From Paludisphaera soli (GTDB lineage Bacteria; Planctomycetota; Planctomycetia; Isosphaerales; Isosphaeraceae), in assembly GCF_011064595.1 (NCBI RefSeq), contig NZ_JAALJI010000015.1:1-64000 (forward strand): a DNA stretch of 64,000 bases, given 5' to 3'. Shown here piece by piece: positions 55,298-64,000 of this stretch. The first letter of the stretch is position 1, and every line of letters starts with the position of its first letter. The notes beneath the pieces are model-generated. The model made no database searches. It was not told where the DNA came from and was given only the letters and a program-made list of their open reading frames with translations. Position numbers and translations under genes: made by a program.

Positions 55298-55870
55298 TTA
55301 CTTCTTCCCCTTGGCGTATTCGAGCCAGCCCTGGCCCTGCCAGGCGTACACGACGGGATCCTTGTCCCCGAGTACGAACGGCTCGGTCGTCGCGACCATG
55401 ATGAAGCTCCCGTCCACCACCCTGGCGAAACGCCCCGTGGACTCCTCGGGGATCGGGTTGAACTCGGCGACGAAGACGGCGACGAAGCGGCCGTCGGGCT
55501 GCGGCGTCAGCGTCACGTTGCCCGGCTCGGCCGCGCCGTTGTCGACGTCGCCGTAGGTGAAAGCCAGCCGATCGCCGTTCGCGGCGATGAACACGAACGG
55601 CTCGGAGCTGGAGAATTCCGCGGTCGTCGGGCTCGTGAACTGGATGAGCGCGAAGCTCCCCTCGCCGAAATACCGCCCGAGTTCCGTGGCCTGGCCGACC
55701 GCGAAATGGTGGGCCGGCTCGTCGGGGACGACGGGCAGGTAGCTGGCGATCCCGCCGCCCGTCACCTTGAACGGTTTCACCTGGGCCTCCGCCCGGGGGA
55801 TCACCAGGGCGAGGATCGCGAGCAAGGCGGCCTTCGAAACGATCGAAGTCGGTTTCATGGTGCGAATCAT
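55298..55870 (-). CDS. Small secreted beta-rich protein (paralog 1)
   Basis: A 190-residue exported protein with signal (IVSKAALLAILALVIPRAEA). The mature part is beta-rich: VGQATELGRYFGEGSFALIQF, AANGDRLAFTYGDVDNG, and TGRFARVVDGSFIMVA. This resembles small planctomycete surface proteins with a GTGRFAGATG-type motif of unknown function. GGAG stands seven bases before the ATG at 55870 (a Met four residues later is the alternative). It lies downstream of a paralog at 56005 on the same strand, 134 bases apart. Confidence 0.65.
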   Translation of the reverse strand: MIRTMKPTSIVSKAALLAILALVIPRAEAQVKPFKVTGGGIASYLPVVPDEPAHHFAVGQATELGRYFGEGSFALIQFTSPTTAEFSSSEPFVFIAANGDRLAFTYGDVDNGAAEPGNVTLTPQPDGRFVAVFVAEFNPIPEESTGRFARVVDGSFIMVATTEPFVLGDKDPVVYAWQGQGWLEYAKGKK

Positions 55871-56004
55871 GGGGAATCTCCGGCCCGCGTGGTGACGCGA
55901 CGCCCCGGCTCGACTCCGCGCGGACCGTGCGGCGAGGGGGCCACGAACCTTCGAGAGGGCCGATCGACGGCCCCGATGCCGCGATCAGGCTGGCCCGACG
56001 CGGC

Positions 56005-56478
56005 CTATTTCCCGTGGAAGTCGAGCGAACCTTCCAGGTCGAAGAAGAGGTCGCCCGTGAAGCCGCCGTTCATGGTCGACCGGCCCTGCGCGCCGGCCAG
56101 GCGTCCGGTCCCGCCCACGGCGACCAGCTCGGCCACGAAGCCGAAGGGATAATCCGGGTCGCCGCTCGGGAAGACCTGGCCTGTGTAAGTCGCCCTCAGC
56201 GAGGAGCCGTCCTGCGCCGTCCACGCGGCCTCGCCCCAGAAGGTGAAGTCGAACGGATCCAGGACGTGGAACCCCCCGCCCTGGAACGGGCCGAGGCGGG
56301 TCGTCCGGCCGACGAATTCGTCGACGTGGACGCCCCCCTCGGGCCTCGTCGTGCCGGATCCCCCCCCTTTCCAGTTGGGCGGCTCGCCCTTCTTCCCCCC
56401 GGCGGCGGCCCCCGCCGCGACCCCGAGCGACAGGAACGTCACGAACCCGCACCGAATCATGCCGTGGACAGGTCTCAC
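56005..56478 (-). CDS. Small secreted beta-rich protein (paralog 2)
   Basis: A 157-residue exported protein with signal (IRCGFVTFLSLGVAAGAAAGG). Mature part: VGRTTRLGPFQGGGFHVLD, AQDGSSLRATYTGQVF and VGGTGRLAGAQGRSTMNGGF; these positions match the paralog downstream (G-x-T-x-L-G, D-G/N-G-D-x-L, TGRLA/TGRFA). The GTG start at 56478 has GGGGGAG eight bases upstream; ATG 56460 is the alternative. The start of the mature region is Gly/Lys-rich. Function unknown. Confidence 0.6.
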   Translation of the reverse strand: MRPVHGMIRCGFVTFLSLGVAAGAAAGGKKGEPPNWKGGGSGTTRPEGGVHVDEFVGRTTRLGPFQGGGFHVLDPFDFTFWGEAAWTAQDGSSLRATYTGQVFPSGDPDYPFGFVAELVAVGGTGRLAGAQGRSTMNGGFTGDLFFDLEGSLDFHGK

Positions 56479-57109
56479 TGGTGAGCTCCCCCTGGTGATC
56501 TGACTTGGCGTCGGCCGGCTCGCCGGGAAATCGGCCTCGAAGCGGACTCGGCCGACGGCCGGATCGAGGCGACGCGGCCCGCGACGACACGAGACGGGCG
56601 CGTGCGACCGCCGTAACGACCTCTCGGCCGACGACGACGTTTGCGTTTCAGAAGATCATGGGGCCGCGCCCCCGCAGGGCCGCCGCGGCCGTCGAGGCGG
56701 TGAAGATCGGGTCGAGACAGGAGCGGACGCCCGCAAACCGGGACGGACGCCTAGGGACCGGAACGCGTCGACGGCACGCAGGCGGTGCCGTCTTGAGGAG
56801 GACCAGGACACCGAGGTGATCGCTTGCGCTCGCGATCATGAGGACTTCCGAACACAAGCTCTTGAATGTTCGGAAAGCCCACGCCGCCCGTCAAGATGAT
56901 TCTAAAAGTTTTTTAACCACCCGATTCCGCGTGCGTCGGGGTGCCGCGTCGGGCGATCAAAGGTCCCGACGCCTTCGGGGGCGGACGTTCGCCGGCCTGG
57001 CCGACGGTCCCGCGGGAGGGAGTCGACCTGCGGGGATGATGCCGGTGGGTGGGAGGCCGGCCGTGAGGATGCTTCGGCATCTGCCGAGGTGGGGTGCCCA
57101 GGCGGCGAG
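56479..57109. other. 631-base intergenic region with dyads
   Basis: No convincing gene: the 56838 frame is Arg/Ala-rich and crosses a dyad. Two hairpins are present: an 8-bp stem GACGGCAC/GTGCCGTC (56770-56792) and a larger dyad TTCCGAACA/TGTTCGGAA (56846-56875, with an inner CAAG/CTTG stem). A short AT block follows near 56901-56916 (TCTAAAAGTTTTTTAA). Confidence 0.45.
56846..56875. repeat. Inverted repeat with inner stem
   Basis: TTCCGAACA (56846-56854) is perfectly complementary to TGTTCGGAA (56867-56875). Inside, CAAG (56855-56858) pairs with CTTG (56861-56864), so the whole element folds with only two unpaired bases besides the loop. It lies about 370 bases upstream of the minus-strand start at 56478 and could be an operator or a terminator. 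Confidence 0.4.
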
Positions 57110-57139
57110 GGCCGGGTGCAAGGGCCCTCGCACCCGGCC
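57110..57139 (-). terminator. 10-bp stem-loop terminator candidate
   Basis: GGCCGGGTGC and GCACCCGGCC pair perfectly around a 10-base loop, eight bases past the stop of the ExeA-like gene. No T-tract is seen. Confidence 0.5.
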
Positions 57140-57147
57140 GGCCGCGA

Positions 57148-58488
57148 TCAGCTCGACTGCCGCAGCTTGGTGAAGAGCTGGCTGTAGGGGGCGTGCTCGT
57201 GCCGAGGCTCGGCGCGGAGGTCTTCGCCGAGGGGCGACTCTTCGTCGTCCTCGGCGTCGGACTCCTCAGCCACGAAGTCGTCGCCGGCCTCGGCGGTGTC
57301 GGACGCGCGAACCTCGGCGATCTCGGCGTCTTCCACTCCCTGGTCCTCGACCGACTCCACGGCCTCGGACGCGACGCCTCGGCTGAGGCGGTCGCGGTTG
57401 CGGGCCCATTCGGTCCAGGCCTGGAGGGCGGCGTAGTGATCCTCGACGAGTTCGCCGTCGGCCGGGGTGGACTCCACCGAGGTCTCGGACTCGGCGGACT
57501 CCTCGGCCTCGAAGCTCCCCTCCCAGCCCACCTCGATCAGGCCGTCCTCGATGCGCAGCGGGGGCCGGCTGGGGAGCAGCGGGGCCGGGGCGGGGCGGAC
57601 CTCGGCCTCGACCTGGACGTTCGGGGTCTCGACTTCGGCCTCGGCCTCGTACCGGGGCGCGGGTCGGCTCCAGGCCGACGGCTCGACGGGGGCCGCGACC
57701 GGGCGGTCCGCCGGGACTGCGGGGGCCGGAGCGAGGACCTCCCGGCGCACGACTGGGGCCAGGGCCCGCGAGGCCCGGTCGCCGGCCAGGGCGAGCAGCC
57801 GGCGCGGGTTGCCCGCGGCGTCGCGGTGCAGCCGCTCGACCTCCGAGGCGTCGACGCCGGCCAGCAGGCGCGCCGCCTCGTCGACGTCCAGCGGCGGCAG
57901 ATGGACATGCTTCGCCAGTCGGCTGGCGACCGGCCTCAGCGGCCGCGAGGCCAGCCGTCGCGCCAGGTCGGTCCGGCCGACCAAGACCACGCCCGCGAAG
58001 CCCCCCGTCGCGTGCAGGCCGTCGCAGAGGGCCTCGATCTCGGCCCAGACCTCGGCCGAGGCGTGCTGCGCCTGTTCGACGACCAGGAGCCAGGGCCGGC
58101 CCTCGCGGGCGTCGTCTTCCAGGGCCTCGGCGAGGGCGATCCGCAGGGTGGCCGGGCGGTCGGCGGCGCAGGCCGCGCCGAGCCGGGCGGCGGCCAGCGT
58201 CAGGAAGTCGACCGCGTCGATCGTCGGGGCGACCTCGACCACGGCCGCCCGCCAGCCCTCGGGGAGCCGGTCGACGAGCCGCTTGCGCAGCCAGGTCTTG
58301 CCCGCGCCGGCCTCCCCGGTGAGCAGCAGGACCGGGCCGGCGCCGGGGGCGCCCGGGAGGGTCGAGCCGAGCGATTCGAGGGCCGTGCGCCGGCTGGCCA
58401 CGGCGTCCCCCGCACCCGACCCGGGGCCCGCGACGGGCCGAGGTTCCGGGGCGCTTCCCTGCGGGGCGTTGTGCCGATTCCGCTCCAT
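57148..58488 (-). CDS. ExeA-like AAA ATPase with acidic tail
   Basis: A 446-residue cytoplasmic protein. Walker A is LLTGEAGAGKTWLRKRL (about 56-72). The Walker B position reads LLVVEQAQHA, where the usual Asp-Glu pair is Glu-Gln. A sensor-like VVLVGRTDLARRL segment and the LPPLDVDEAARLLAG and GNPRRLLALAGDR elements follow, as in ExeA/GspA-type ATPases (AAA_22). The last 180 residues are Pro/Ala-rich then strongly acidic. ATG 58488 follows AAGGAG by ten bases. It is divergent from the kinase gene, with 338 bases between. Confidence 0.75.
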   Translation of the reverse strand: MERNRHNAPQGSAPEPRPVAGPGSGAGDAVASRRTALESLGSTLPGAPGAGPVLLLTGEAGAGKTWLRKRLVDRLPEGWRAAVVEVAPTIDAVDFLTLAAARLGAACAADRPATLRIALAEALEDDAREGRPWLLVVEQAQHASAEVWAEIEALCDGLHATGGFAGVVLVGRTDLARRLASRPLRPVASRLAKHVHLPPLDVDEAARLLAGVDASEVERLHRDAAGNPRRLLALAGDRASRALAPVVRREVLAPAPAVPADRPVAAPVEPSAWSRPAPRYEAEAEVETPNVQVEAEVRPAPAPLLPSRPPLRIEDGLIEVGWEGSFEAEESAESETSVESTPADGELVEDHYAALQAWTEWARNRDRLSRGVASEAVESVEDQGVEDAEIAEVRASDTAEAGDDFVAEESDAEDDEESPLGEDLRAEPRHEHAPYSQLFTKLRQSS

Positions 58489-58826
58489 GATCGACCGACT
58501 CCTTGATTGGCTCCTTCGGGCGACGCGGCGGTCGCCCGATCGGTCCCCGACTTCACGCATCGACGGCCGAGGGGCCGCGTCGTCTCGTCGTGGCCGCCGG
58601 CGCGCGGACCGCCCGGCGGATTTCCCGCAATCTCATGATCGACGCGACCCGCCTCCACTCTTGAATGCCGCGTCGGACGGGACGGCGGCGAGGCTTGCGG
58701 GCGCGTTGTCGGCGATCCCGAGATTTTGTAGGATGAATCGGGTCGTGCGGCATACAGGGATTTCGCCGAGGACGCGGTCGCGGCCCCACGGGGCCGACGA
58801 GACCGCCTGCGCGAGGGGGCTGGGGA
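58489..58826. other. Divergent intergenic region
   Basis: A 338-base gap between the AAA and kinase genes. Besides the kinase promoter candidate below, open frames are Arg/Ser-rich. No gene supported. Confidence 0.4.
58706..58734 (+). promoter_or_regulatory. Candidate sigma70-type promoter for the kinase gene
   Basis: TTGTCG (58706-58711) and TAGGAT (58729-58734) match four of six positions each with a 17-base spacer, in the most AT-rich stretch of the gap, 92 bases before the proposed start. Confidence 0.35.
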
Positions 58827-59729
<903 letters not shown>

Positions 59730-59799
59730 ACTCGTCCGGCCCCGCCCCCCCGACCGCGACCGCGACCGTGCGTCCCCGAATTCGAGGATCAAGCGTCCC

Positions 59800-60831
59800 A
59801 TGCGCAGCGCCCACGAACAGCGTCTCCCCTTCGAGGCCCCCATCTACGAGATGGAGCAGCGGCTCGGCGACATGGAGGCGCAGTACGCCAAGAACCGCGC
59901 CGGCGGCGACAACTCGAAGATCGGCGAGCAGATCCGCCGCCTCCGCCGCGAGCTGGCGGCGCTCAAGCGCGAGATCTACTCGCAGCTCGACCCGTGGCAG
60001 ACGGTGCAGGTCTCGCGACACCCCCAGAGGCCCCAGACCCGCGACTACATCGACATGCTGTTCGGCCAGTTCCTGGAGCTTCACGGCGACCGCGCCGTCG
60101 GCGACGACCAGGCGATCGTCACCGGCCTGGGCTACCTCGACGACGTGAAGGTCATGTTCGTCGGCCACCAGAAGGGGAAGAACCTGGCCGAGCGCACCGC
60201 CTGCCACTTCGGCTGCGCCCACCCCGAAGGCTATCGCAAGGCGATGCTCAAGATGCGGTTCGCCGAGAAGTTCGGCCTGCCGATCGTCACCTTCATCGAC
60301 ACCCCTGGCGCCTACCCCGGGATCTCGGCCGAGGAGCGCGGGCAGGCCGCGATCATCGCCGAGAGCCTGATGGAGATGTCCGGCATCGCCACCCCCATCG
60401 TCTGCGTCGTCATCGGCGAGGGGGGCTCCGGCGGCGCGCTCGGCATCGGCATCGGCGACCACCTGGGGATGCTCGAGCACACCTACTACTCCGTCATCAG
60501 CCCCGAAGGCTGCGCCACCATCCTCTGGAAGGGTGCCGAGCACGCCCCCAAGGCCGCCGCCGCCCTGAAGTTCACCAGCCGCGACCTGCTCCGCTTTGGC
60601 ATCATCGACGAGATCATCCAGGAGCCCCTCGGCGGCGCCCACCGCGACCACGCCGAGATGTCCACCGCCCTCAAGCAGTTCCTCCTCCGCAACATCCGTC
60701 GCCTCAACACCGTCCCCAAGGACGAGCTGCTCCAGCGCCGCTACGACAAGTATCGCAAGATCGGCGTCTTCCACGAGCAGGCCCCCGACATCGAGATCCG
60801 CCGCAACGGCCACGCCCCTTCGCCCGCCTGA
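59800..60831 (+). CDS. accA: Acetyl-CoA carboxylase, carboxyltransferase alpha subunit
   Basis: Cytoplasmic enzyme subunit transferring carboxyl from carboxybiotin to acetyl-CoA, with AccD. The N-terminal helices (IYEMEQRLGDMEAQY) and the crotonase-like domain are clear: ARDYIDMLFGQFLELHGDR-like segment, VMFVGHQKGKNLAERT, LPIVTFIDTPGAYPGISAEE, VVIGEGGSGGALGIGIGD and YSVISPEGCATILWK. At 343 residues it is slightly longer than E. coli AccA (319). accD is not adjacent. The gene may share the kinase transcript, being 70 bases downstream. Confidence 0.95.
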   Translation: MRSAHEQRLPFEAPIYEMEQRLGDMEAQYAKNRAGGDNSKIGEQIRRLRRELAALKREIYSQLDPWQTVQVSRHPQRPQTRDYIDMLFGQFLELHGDRAVGDDQAIVTGLGYLDDVKVMFVGHQKGKNLAERTACHFGCAHPEGYRKAMLKMRFAEKFGLPIVTFIDTPGAYPGISAEERGQAAIIAESLMEMSGIATPIVCVVIGEGGSGGALGIGIGDHLGMLEHTYYSVISPEGCATILWKGAEHAPKAAAALKFTSRDLLRFGIIDEIIQEPLGGAHRDHAEMSTALKQFLLRNIRRLNTVPKDELLQRRYDKYRKIGVFHEQAPDIEIRRNGHAPSPA

Positions 60832-61122
60832 CCCGCCCCCCGGAGCAAGAATCGCGGCGGGCTTCGCGGACGCCCAAACCCTCTCGGGCGAGGAATGGCG
60901 TGAATCCTGAGACTCCATTCTCAGTTGCGAGTCGATCGCCCAAAAGTTTTCCCCCATTTTCGTTGCCCGGTCCCCTCCGCCTCGGCCATGCTCCTTAGCT
61001 GGTATCCGGATGACTTCGGACGATCCCCCGCCAACGCCGGGCCCAACTTCCATCGAATCCGCCGATGACGCGGGCGACTTTCACGGGCTGGCCGGTGCTG
61101 ATTTCCGCCAAGAGAGGCCGCT

Positions 61123-62088
61123 TTGAACCTTACACAACGGCTGATCCGCCCCTACATCTTCCGCGAATTGCCAGGCTGGGGGCGACTGTACGGTCGGTTC
61201 GTGGGCGACTATCGGCGCGACGTGCACTGGGCCGGCGCGGGTCGGCGCACGATCCGGGGCAAGCTCCACGGCTACGAGATGGACCTGGATCTCTCCCACT
61301 GGTCGGAGCGGACCACCTACTTCCTGGGCCGATTCTACGACCTGGAGATGCAACTGCTGCTCATCGGCCTCCTACGTCCCGGCGACCGCTTCGTGGACGT
61401 CGGCGCCAACATCGGCATGATCTCGCTGGTCGGGGCCAGGTTAGTGGGGGAATCGGGGGTCGTGGACGCGTTCGAGCCGAACCCTGCGTGCGCCTCCCGC
61501 ATCGAGTCCTTCGTCGCCCGCAACCGGATCTCCCAGGTCCGCATCCATCGCATGGGCGCGGGCGAGGCCGACGCGGAACTGACCCTGACCATCCCCCGTC
61601 GCAACGCCGGCGAGGCGAGCCTCACCCGATTCGACGGCGAGGCGATGGACCCCGAGGCGTTCGAGCGCGTCTCCGTCGCCGTCCGCCCGGCCGACGCGGT
61701 CCTGGACGAGGATCCGCGCCCTCCCGTCTTCATCAAGATCGACGTCGAGGGCTACGAGTGCTTCGCGCTCAAGGGCCTGGCCGGGACGCTCGCCCGGCAT
61801 CGCCCGCTGGTCGCCACCGAGGTGGCCGCCGACTACCTGAAGCAGGCCGGCTCCACCCCCGCCGATTTGGCCCGCATCCTGGAAGGGCTCGGTTACCACG
61901 GCTGGAGCATCACCTCGCGTCGCGTCGGCCTCCGGCGCGAGCTGGCCCTGGAGCCGATCGATCCCGCGTCGACGTTCTACAACGCGCTCTGGATCCCCGA
62001 CGAGGGCCCCGCCCGGGAACGCTTCCTCGCGAGCTTCCCGAACCTGGCTCGCCTCGTCAGCGCCCCCGGCGTGGCCGTCGCCCCCTGA
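61123..62088 (+). CDS. FkbM-family methyltransferase
   Basis: A 321-residue SAM-dependent methyltransferase. The FkbM pattern is visible: motif I FVDVGANIGMISLVGARLVG, VDAFEPNPACASRI, a TLTIPRRNAGEASL segment, VFIKIDVEGYECFALKGL, and a short C-terminal tail. Such enzymes methylate sugars or polyketides, for example lipid-linked glycans. The start is TTG 61123, with AGAGAGG five bases upstream and no ATG in range. No glycosyltransferase is adjacent, so the substrate cannot be inferred. Confidence 0.82.
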   Translation: MNLTQRLIRPYIFRELPGWGRLYGRFVGDYRRDVHWAGAGRRTIRGKLHGYEMDLDLSHWSERTTYFLGRFYDLEMQLLLIGLLRPGDRFVDVGANIGMISLVGARLVGESGVVDAFEPNPACASRIESFVARNRISQVRIHRMGAGEADAELTLTIPRRNAGEASLTRFDGEAMDPEAFERVSVAVRPADAVLDEDPRPPVFIKIDVEGYECFALKGLAGTLARHRPLVATEVAADYLKQAGSTPADLARILEGLGYHGWSITSRRVGLRRELALEPIDPASTFYNALWIPDEGPARERFLASFPNLARLVSAPGVAVAP

Positions 62089-62129
62089 CGCCACGATCGG
62101 TCCCCGGCGCGGCGGCCCGGCCCGTCCCG

Positions 62130-63584
62130 TCACCGCGCCGCGTCGGCCGCGGGCAGGCGGATCGTGAACCGCGAACCCCCGCCGGGGACCCCGTCGACGG
62201 CGATGGTCCCGCGCGAGGCGCGGACGATCCGCTGGACGACCGAGAGGCCCAGGCCGACGCCGCCGCGCCCCAGCAACCGCGCGCGGGGGGACCGGTAGAA
62301 CGGCTCGAACGCGGCGTCGCGCTCCTCCTCGGTCAGGCCGCAGCCGCGGTCCGAGACCGACAGCACGGCAGCGCCCGGCTCGCCGCGGACGGACACGACG
62401 ACCGGCGTGCCGGGCTCGCTGTACTTCAGGGCGTTGTCGATCAGGTTCTCGACCGCCTGCGCCAGCAAGGGGGGATGCGCGCGGACCCAGACCGGCCTCG
62501 ACTCGCCCGCCAGGCCCAGGTCCGACGCCCGGGGCCGACCGTCCCAACGCCGGAGCAGCTCCGGGAGCCACGCGGCCAGGTCGATCGGCTCCTCGCGCGG
62601 TGGATCGGCCTCGGATTCGGCACGCGCCAGGAAGAGCAGCGATTCGACGATCTGGTTCAGGCGCGCGGCCTCGCGGCGGACCTGGTCGAGCGTCTGCTCG
62701 TACTCCTCGGCGGGCCGGGGGCGACGACGCACCACGTCCACCAGGCTGAGCATCCCGGCGATCGGCGTCCGCAGTTGATGCGAGGCGTCGCCGGCGAACC
62801 GCCGCTGGCGCTCCAGCGCCTCGCGACGCCGCTCCAGGAGCGCGTTGAAGGCCCCCGCCAGCTCCTCCAACTCGTCGCCCGTCTCCGGCGTGGGCAGGCC
62901 CCCCTGATCGTCGGCGTCCCCCTTGGCGCGGGCCGCGGCCGCCAGCCGGGCGATCGGCGCCAGCGCCCGACGGCAGAGCCGGCCCCCCAGCGCGGCGCAG
63001 GCCAGCCAGGTCGACGCCGAGGCGGCCGCCAGCGTCAGCCCCAGTCGGGCGACGCCGGCGTCGACCGGCCCGGGGGCCAGGGCGGCGATCAGGATCAACT
63101 CGTCGTACTCGCCGTCGTCGGGCTCGTCGGGGTCCGGCCTCCTCCCATCCTGCCGGAGCATCTCCGCGAGCCGCAGGCGACGGCGTCCCACCCGCCAACC
63201 GGGATGGTTGGAGAAAGCCGCAGCGTCGCCCTCGGCCCCGTCGAGCGTCCCCGGAACGGCCAGCGGCGGGCTCGGGCCGGGGGCCGACTCCCAGTTCGCC
63301 GATCGGTCCACGACCCGCCCCCGGCCGTCCTGGATCGCCCAGCGGACCTGGTCGATCGCCGGGTCGACGCCCATGGTGATCCGGCGCTCCTCGGGCTTCC
63401 ACTCCAGGCCGTCCGCCTCGAAATGGACGGCCGCCTCCAGAGCCGCGAGGGTCCTCCGCATGTGGTCGTCCAGCCCGCGATGGAGATACGACCGGCCCAG
63501 CGCGTACAACGTCGCCGAGAACGCCAGGAGGACCACTGCCAGCGTCCCCAGGAAGTACAGCAGCAGCCGGGTCGCCAGGCTCAC
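62130..63584 (-). CDS. Sensor histidine kinase
   Basis: A 484-residue membrane sensor. An N-terminal helix (LLLYFLGTLAVVLLAFSATLYAL), an extracytoplasmic domain of about 130 residues, and a second helix with HAMP-like region (LAAASASTWLACAALGGRL) precede HisKA (FAGDASHQLRTP, phospho-His near 269) and HATPase (VENLIDNALKYSEPG, DRGCGLTEEERDAAF, GGVGLGLSVVQRI). The GTG start overlaps the stop of the response regulator upstream (GTGA), so the pair is translated together. Ligand unknown. Confidence 0.9.
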   Translation of the reverse strand: MSLATRLLLYFLGTLAVVLLAFSATLYALGRSYLHRGLDDHMRRTLAALEAAVHFEADGLEWKPEERRITMGVDPAIDQVRWAIQDGRGRVVDRSANWESAPGPSPPLAVPGTLDGAEGDAAAFSNHPGWRVGRRRLRLAEMLRQDGRRPDPDEPDDGEYDELILIAALAPGPVDAGVARLGLTLAAASASTWLACAALGGRLCRRALAPIARLAAAARAKGDADDQGGLPTPETGDELEELAGAFNALLERRREALERQRRFAGDASHQLRTPIAGMLSLVDVVRRRPRPAEEYEQTLDQVRREAARLNQIVESLLFLARAESEADPPREEPIDLAAWLPELLRRWDGRPRASDLGLAGESRPVWVRAHPPLLAQAVENLIDNALKYSEPGTPVVVSVRGEPGAAVLSVSDRGCGLTEEERDAAFEPFYRSPRARLLGRGGVGLGLSVVQRIVRASRGTIAVDGVPGGGSRFTIRLPAADAAR

Positions 63585-64000
63585 GTCCCCTCCTCCTGGG
63601 CCGATCCGGGGGGGCGGCCGAACGAGTAGCCCCGGCCCCGGTGCGTGTGGATCAGCCGCTCGCCGTACGCCTCCAGCTTGCGGCGAAGCTCGAAGACGTG
63701 GACTTCCAGCGTGTTGGAGATCCCGTCATACCTCTCGTCCCAGACGTGCTCGTAGATCCGCGTCCGCGAGAGCACCTGCTCCGGGTGCCGCACGAAGTAG
63801 AGCAGCAGCGCGTACTCCTTGGCCGTCAGTTCGATCCCCTTGCCGGCCCGGGCGACCCGCTGGGTGGCGAGGTCGATCGCGACGTCGGCGTGGCCCAGCC
63901 GCGTCCCCCCCCTCCCCTCGCCTCGCCGCACCAGCGCATGGACCCTCGCGAGCAGCTCGTCGAACGCGAAGGGCTTGCACAGGTAGTCGTCCGCGCCGCC
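63581..64000 (-). CDS. OmpR-family response regulator (partial, 5' end beyond window)
   Basis: The C-terminal 139 residues are present; the gene continues past the window end. The visible start, GADDYLCKPFAFDELLARVHALVRR, is the end of a receiver domain with the conserved Lys-Pro. A Trans_reg_C winged helix follows: DVAIDLATQRVARAGKGIEL, LTAKEYALLLYFVRHPEQVLS, then the DNA-contact helix VHVFELRRKLE and the RGRGYSFG wing. It is co-translated with the histidine kinase and probably controls it and unknown targets. Confidence 0.88.
   Translation of the reverse strand, partial: GGADDYLCKPFAFDELLARVHALVRRGEGRGGTRLGHADVAIDLATQRVARAGKGIELTAKEYALLLYFVRHPEQVLSRTRIYEHVWDERYDGISNTLEVHVFELRRKLEAYGERLIHTHRGRGYSFGRPPGSAQEEGT

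Noticed and set aside
56838-57173. 111-codon open frame in the long gap
   Set aside because: Begins inside the GC-rich flank of a dyad, is Arg/Ala/Gly-rich, and runs over the terminator of the ExeA-like gene.

Overview
The window is high-GC bacterial DNA that reads like a member of the Planctomycetota, most likely the Isosphaeraceae. The pointers are a DUF1559 prepilin-like protein paired with a small lipoprotein, two Hanks-type Ser/Thr kinases, Tat-exported ThuA and beta-propeller proteins, a G8-domain secreted protein, a DUF4132 protein and many short transcription units on alternating strands. This placement comes from gene content only. About 50 protein genes and one tRNA-Arg(TCG) can be supported. 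No rRNA, CRISPR array, insertion sequence or prophage was seen.

Layout. 1-5.3 kb: Na+/solute symporter, adenylate kinase, an exported YiiX-like papain-fold hydrolase and a membrane protein. 5.4-8.6 kb: a 134-residue protein with a ubiquitin-like pattern ending in Gly-Gly, followed by a large DUF4132 protein. I consider this pair the best candidate for an undescribed system. 9.4-13 kb: DUF1559 protein, lipoprotein and G8-domain secreted protein. 13.4-23.6 kb: tRNA-Arg, then a probable operon rimO-pgsA-uppP-addB-addA, in which uppP overlaps addB by about 120 bases and AddA seems to have lost its nuclease site. 23.6-30.2 kb: exported metallopeptidase, TPR protein, receiver protein with alternative leader hairpins, 3-methyladenine glycosylase and a polytopic membrane protein.

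30.2-41 kb: lipase-like hydrolase, Ser/Thr kinase, Nramp-like transporter without the DPGN motif, EEP-family phosphohydrolase, zinc-ribbon and glycine-zipper proteins, a lactonase-type beta-propeller, an M49-like metallopeptidase, an orphan CdiI-like immunity protein and small unknowns. 41-47.5 kb: MMPL exporter, a fused double amidohydrolase and a small membrane protein. 47.5-53.9 kb: short UvrA-like ATPase, HEAT-repeat protein, two unknowns and a ThuA-like protein. 54.2-57 kb: two overlapping paralogous small helical proteins and two secreted paralogs. 57.1-64 kb: an ExeA-like AAA protein divergent from a kinase with DYT in place of DFG, accA, an FkbM methyltransferase, and a histidine kinase/response regulator pair running off the window end.

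Most of the window is chromosomal core and lineage-specific content rather than a mobile island. Functional links are clearest for rimO-pgsA-uppP-addB-addA (overlaps), the ubiquitin-like/DUF4132 pair, the 54.2 kb overlapping pair and the two-component pair at the end. All functions are read from motifs; no searches were run.
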